Made by a program: the position numbers and the translations under genes
Part shown: piece by piece, positions 60,608 through 64,000 of the stretch
Layout: each line of letters starts with the position of its first letter
How positions within the stretch are numbered: position 1 is the first letter of the stretch
DNA from: Methanocaldococcus sp.
GTDB taxonomy: Archaea > AGJL01 > Methanococci > Methanococcales > Methanocaldococcaceae
Direction: 5' to 3'
Assembly (NCBI RefSeq): GCF_024490875.1
Contig: NZ_JACCLX010000033.1
Location: 1 to 64,000, forward strand
Length of the DNA stretch: 64,000 nucleotides
The notes under the pieces: generated by a model
Seen by the model: the letters and a program-made list of their open reading frames with translations, nothing else
The model's database searches: none
Told to the model about the DNA's origin: nothing

Positions 60608-61708
60608 TTACTCAAAAACAGCCCTTTCTAATTCTTCTGGTCTATGCAACTCTCCACCAATTTTATCAACTAAAATAACTTCATCTGCCTTTTTACAAAC
60701 TCTTTCAACTTCATAATATATCTGCCCTAAGTTCATCTCTGGAACTATAACTTTCTCTGCCTTTAACTTTTTCAACAACTCATCTGGGAATGGATAGACA
60801 GTTATCAACCTTATATATCCTACATCAACTCCTTCATTTCTTAATTTATTTACAGTATGTTTTACAGTTCTTGAAGGGGTTCCATAACAAACAAACATTA
60901 TTTCAGCATCTAAATTATCTCCTTCCCATCTAATTATATCATCCTTATTTTTTCTTATTTTATTTACTAACCTTCTAACTAACTTATCATGAGTTTCTGG
61001 AGAAACATCTGGGTAACCTCTCTCATCATGAGTTAATCCAGTTATATGAACATTATACCCTTCTCCAAATACTGGCATTTCTGGTATTAATTTATCAAAA
61101 GGATATACTATCTTTAAAGGTTTTTCTTTTGGTTTTTCTCTATTTATAATTTCAATATTATCGTGTAATACAACTTTTTCTCTCATGTGTCCAACGATTT
61201 CATCAGCCATAACGAATACAGGAATTCTATATTTTTCAGCATAGTTAAAGGCAATTATAGTAAAATCATACATTTCTTGAACTGAACTTGGGGCTAATGC
61301 AATAACTTCATAATCTCCATGACTACCCCATCTACATTGCATCATGTCTCCTTGACTTGCCATTGTTGGCTGTCCTGTTGAGGGGCCTCCTCTCTGAATA
61401 TTAACTATAACACAAGGCGTTTCTGTCATGTATCCAAATCCAATATTTTCCTGCATTAAACTAAATCCTGGTCCAGAAGTGGCAGTCATTGCCTTTAAAC
61501 CACCCCAACTTGCTCCGATAACTGCTGCAATACTTCCAAGTTCATCCTCCATTTGAACATAATAGCCCCCAACTTTTGGCAACTCTCTTGCCATTATCTC
61601 TGCTATCTCAGTAGATGGTGTTATAGGATAGCCAGCAAAAAATCTACACCCTGCCTTTATAGCACCTAATGCACATGCATGATTACCCTGAATAAAATCT
61701 ACTCTCAT
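60608..61708 (-). CDS. korA: 2-oxoacid:ferredoxin oxidoreductase subunit alpha
   Basis: 366-residue alpha subunit of a ferredoxin-dependent 2-oxoacid oxidoreductase, probably 2-oxoglutarate (KorA), which supplies CoA thioesters in the incomplete reductive TCA path. Marks: GNHACALGAIKAGCRFFAGYPITPSTEIAE at the start (in pieces), MATSGPGFSLMQENIG-like TATSGPGFSLMQ, and CYGTPSRTV. The beta subunit with the thiamine site is not nearby. Start ATG 61708: GGAGGG is too close to ATG 61714. It resembles MJ0276. Confidence 0.9.
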   Translation of the reverse strand: MRVDFIQGNHACALGAIKAGCRFFAGYPITPSTEIAEIMARELPKVGGYYVQMEDELGSIAAVIGASWGGLKAMTATSGPGFSLMQENIGFGYMTETPCVIVNIQRGGPSTGQPTMASQGDMMQCRWGSHGDYEVIALAPSSVQEMYDFTIIAFNYAEKYRIPVFVMADEIVGHMREKVVLHDNIEIINREKPKEKPLKIVYPFDKLIPEMPVFGEGYNVHITGLTHDERGYPDVSPETHDKLVRRLVNKIRKNKDDIIRWEGDNLDAEIMFVCYGTPSRTVKHTVNKLRNEGVDVGYIRLITVYPFPDELLKKLKAEKVIVPEMNLGQIYYEVERVCKKADEVILVDKIGGELHRPEELERAVFE

Positions 61709-61773
61709 TAACATCCCTCCAGAATATTATATTTATTCATCTTTATACAAAAATTTCAATAATAAAACCCTAC

Positions 61774-63549
61774 TTAATACTCTCTAATTGTAGCGATTTC
61801 TCTTATTTTTTTAATCTCTTCAAATGCAGCTCTTTTAATCTTTGGCTCCACTCTAATTGGTTGGACTATATTTGTCAATTTCCCTCCAGGAGGAACCATT
61901 GGTAAAGCCTCAGCAGGATCTATAACAACATCTAAGAGATATGGCTCATTGCTCAATATAGCCTCTTTTAATTTTTCTTTAATTTCATCTGGACTTGTAA
62001 TTCTATCTGCTTTAACACCATAACTCTCAGCCAACTTAACAAAATCAGGACTCTCTCCTAAATGTACCTCACTCTGTCTCTGTCCATAGTATAAATTCTG
62101 CCATTGATAGACCATACCCAATGTTCTATTGTCAAATATGCAAATAACTACTGGAATGTTATATTCTTTAATTGTTGCCAACTCTTGTGAATTCATTAAG
62201 AAGCCGCCATCTCCAGTAATAGAGATAACATTAGCATATGGCTTAGCAACCTTAGCCCCTACTGCCGCAGGAAATCCAAAGCCCATAGTTCCCAAACCAC
62301 CAGAGGCTAAGAAACTTCTTGGCATTTTTGTTTTAAAGAAATGAGCCATCCACATTTGATTTTGTCCTACATCAGTAGTAACAATAGTATTTTTTAATTT
62401 TGAATCTATCTCCTGTAAAACTTCCATTAAATCTTTAACAAATCTTTGTGGCTTTATTGGCTTATCATCAAAGTCCATCATAGGAATAGACATCTTTTTT
62501 AATTCAAAAATTCTCTCTAACCAATCCTCTTTACTCTTTATCTCTAAAGTTGTTAATACTATTAATAAATCTCTTAATATATTTTTGGCATCTCCAACTA
62601 TTGGAATATCTGCCCTAACATTCTTTCCAATTTCTGCTGGATCTATATCTATATGTATTATTTTAGCCTCTGGGGCAAAGTGTCTGACATCTCCAGTAAC
62701 TCTATCGGAAAATCTACATCCAATTGCTATTAAGACATCACATTCTGTAACTGCATAATTTGCAGCTTTGGTTCCATGCATTCCAACCATTCCCAAGGAT
62801 AGAGGATGATCTTCTGGAAAACTACCTTTACCCATTAAAGTTGTACAAACTGGAATTTTAACAAACTCAGATAATTTAATTAACTCTTCTGATGCCCCAC
62901 TAATTATAACTCCTCCTCCTGCTAATATTACTGGTTTTTCTGCCTCTGCTATTAACTTTGCCGCTTTTTTTATCTGTAAGGGATGCCCAACAGTTTTTGG
63001 TTTATATCCTGGTAAATCAACCTTTGCTGGAATTGGATATTTTTCAATATCAATTTCTCCATCTTGAATATCCTTAGGAATGTCTATATGAACTGGTCCA
63101 GGCCTCCCAGTTGTGGCAATTTCAAAGGCTGATCTAAAAATTTCAGGAATTTCTTCTGTCTTTTTTATTTGGAAATTATGTTTTGTTATAGGCATAAATA
63201 AGCCAAGAGCGTCAATTTCTTGAAATGCATCATTACCTATTAATTTGGTTGGAACCTGTCCTGTTAAAGCAATAACTGGAGAAGAATCTGCATAAGCTGT
63301 AGCTATTCCAGTAACTAAGTTAGTAGCCCCTGGTCCAGATGTAGAAACACAAACTCCTGGCTCTCCGCTCGCTCTTGCAAATCCATCTGCTGCATGTGCT
63401 GCAGCCTGTTCATGTCTTGTGAGTATATGAACTAAGTCACTATCATATAGTGCATCGTAAAAAGGTAACATTGCTCCTCCTGGATAACCAAATATAATCT
63501 TAACACCTTCTGCTTCCAATGCTTTTATAATTGCTTCTGAACCTTTCAT
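61774..63549 (-). CDS. ilvB: Acetolactate synthase large subunit
   Basis: Thiamine-diphosphate enzyme that makes acetolactate or acetohydroxybutyrate, the step before ilvC. 591 residues: FGYPGGAMLPFYDAL, the catalytic Glu in LTRHEQAAAHAADGFARASG, GPGATNLVTGIATAYADSSP, and the TPP site ITGDGGFLMNSQELATIKEYN. ATG 63549 follows GGTGAT; the earlier in-frame codons are the leader. No ilvN regulatory subunit is adjacent. It resembles MJ0277. Confidence 0.96.
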   Translation of the reverse strand: MKGSEAIIKALEAEGVKIIFGYPGGAMLPFYDALYDSDLVHILTRHEQAAAHAADGFARASGEPGVCVSTSGPGATNLVTGIATAYADSSPVIALTGQVPTKLIGNDAFQEIDALGLFMPITKHNFQIKKTEEIPEIFRSAFEIATTGRPGPVHIDIPKDIQDGEIDIEKYPIPAKVDLPGYKPKTVGHPLQIKKAAKLIAEAEKPVILAGGGVIISGASEELIKLSEFVKIPVCTTLMGKGSFPEDHPLSLGMVGMHGTKAANYAVTECDVLIAIGCRFSDRVTGDVRHFAPEAKIIHIDIDPAEIGKNVRADIPIVGDAKNILRDLLIVLTTLEIKSKEDWLERIFELKKMSIPMMDFDDKPIKPQRFVKDLMEVLQEIDSKLKNTIVTTDVGQNQMWMAHFFKTKMPRSFLASGGLGTMGFGFPAAVGAKVAKPYANVISITGDGGFLMNSQELATIKEYNIPVVICIFDNRTLGMVYQWQNLYYGQRQSEVHLGESPDFVKLAESYGVKADRITSPDEIKEKLKEAILSNEPYLLDVVIDPAEALPMVPPGGKLTNIVQPIRVEPKIKRAAFEEIKKIREIATIREY

Positions 63550-63743
63550 ATAATCACCAAAAATTGAGTCAATCAAATTATTAAAAATGATAAAATTGAA
63601 ATCCTATATATATTTTATAGATGCAAAATTTAAAAAATTAAATATAGATTAAACTACAAAAAAATACCAAAAATAATTTATAAACAGAAATAAAAAAGAA
63701 ATTTTTAAATTTTAATGATAAGATTTAATTAAAAATAAAAAAT

Positions 63744-64000
63744 CTATTCTTCACTTGGATTTACTTCACACACTTTTATTGTAAATGTTAATTCTTTCCC
63801 AGCCAGTTCATGATTGAAATCCAAGACAACTGTATCGTCAGTAACTTTTATTATCTTTGCAGGAACTCCATTTGCTAAAATTAACATTCCTTCTTCTGGC
63901 TCAAAATCAGCAGTGTCAAACATCTCCTTAGGAATTTCTTGGATTAATCTCTCATCTCTAAATCCATAACCTTTTTCAGGAGGAATTGTAACAGTTTTTT
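63744..64000 (-). CDS. FKBP-type peptidyl-prolyl isomerase, C-terminal part
   Basis: The gene runs off the right edge; about 85 C-terminal residues are visible. [18 protein letters not shown] is the end of the SlyD-like flap domain, and [20 protein letters not shown] is the last strand pair of the FKBP core, with the diagnostic NHELAGK. The tail is short and acidic. It is a protein-folding helper; the long archaeal FKBP (MJ0278-like) is the closest type, in keeping with its place next to ilvB. Confidence 0.93.
   Translation of the reverse strand, partial: KTVTIPPEKGYGFRDERLIQEIPKEMFDTADFEPEEGMLILANGVPAKIIKVTDDTVVLDFNHELAGKELTFTIKVCEVNPSEE

Overview
The window comes from a hyperthermophilic methanogenic archaeon of the Methanocaldococcus type (close to, but not the same as, M. 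jannaschii). The support is AT-rich DNA, strong GGTGAT/GGAGGTGA ribosome sites, archaeal TATA/BRE promoters, a GC-rich archaeal 7S (SRP) RNA, a C/D box sRNA, and lineage marker genes: PurO IMP cyclohydrolase, type II GAPDH, citramalate synthase, the archaeosine transglycosylase TgtA and the archaeal HMG-CoA synthase/thiolase/DUF35 set. MJ numbers are family resemblances recalled from memory; no search was run.

Layout. 1-4.3 kb: a partial gene, a small gene, gap, an operon of cobS, a HAD phosphatase and a small protein, then the SRP RNA. 4.3-10.5 kb: phosphoesterase, ferredoxin, purO, a DUF47/PiT phosphate uptake pair, a hydrogenase maturation protease and leuS. 10.6-32.0 kb is an accessory island between leuS and a KamA-family gene. 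It holds a CWB2-type wall protein, an STT3-like glycosyltransferase, a sulfate-activation operon (RHH regulator, sat, DHH phosphatase, alkaline-phosphatase-superfamily enzyme, cysC, TauE permease), a flippase, a toxin-antitoxin-like pair with relics around it, a decayed membrane gene, and a six-gene overlapping run of glycan genes (GT2, GT4, GT2, AP-superfamily enzyme, GT4, methyltransferase) ending in a large GT-C-like protein. 32-43.8 kb is core metabolism: KamA-like radical SAM, ilvC, an HTH regulator, HMG-CoA synthase, thiolase, a CooT-like protein, DUF35, tgtA, nadE and a K+ channel. 43.8-47.1 kb: Ski2-type helicase, prepilin, UPF0200 kinase. 47.1-56.2 kb is a surface-protein operon read on the minus strand. 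56.3-64 kb: cimA, a radical SAM/TRAM protein, a C/D box sRNA, three tiny genes, a lipoprotein, korA, ilvB and the end of an FKBP isomerase gene.

How the genes fit. ilvB, ilvC and cimA belong to branched-chain amino acid synthesis. Thiolase, HMG-CoA synthase and DUF35 start the mevalonate route to isoprenoid lipids. The island genes can be joined into one idea: make PAPS, build and flip a surface glycan, transfer it to protein, and clear PAP. Sulfate assimilation is an equally serious reading of the sat/cysC/DHH part. The most unusual parts are the island, the surface operon whose 484-residue member pairs an ectodomain with a cytoplasmic PIN-like domain, the adjacent small membrane gene broken at a run of A, the PiT permease with an apparent AUA start, and the operon of tiny proteins beside the sRNA.
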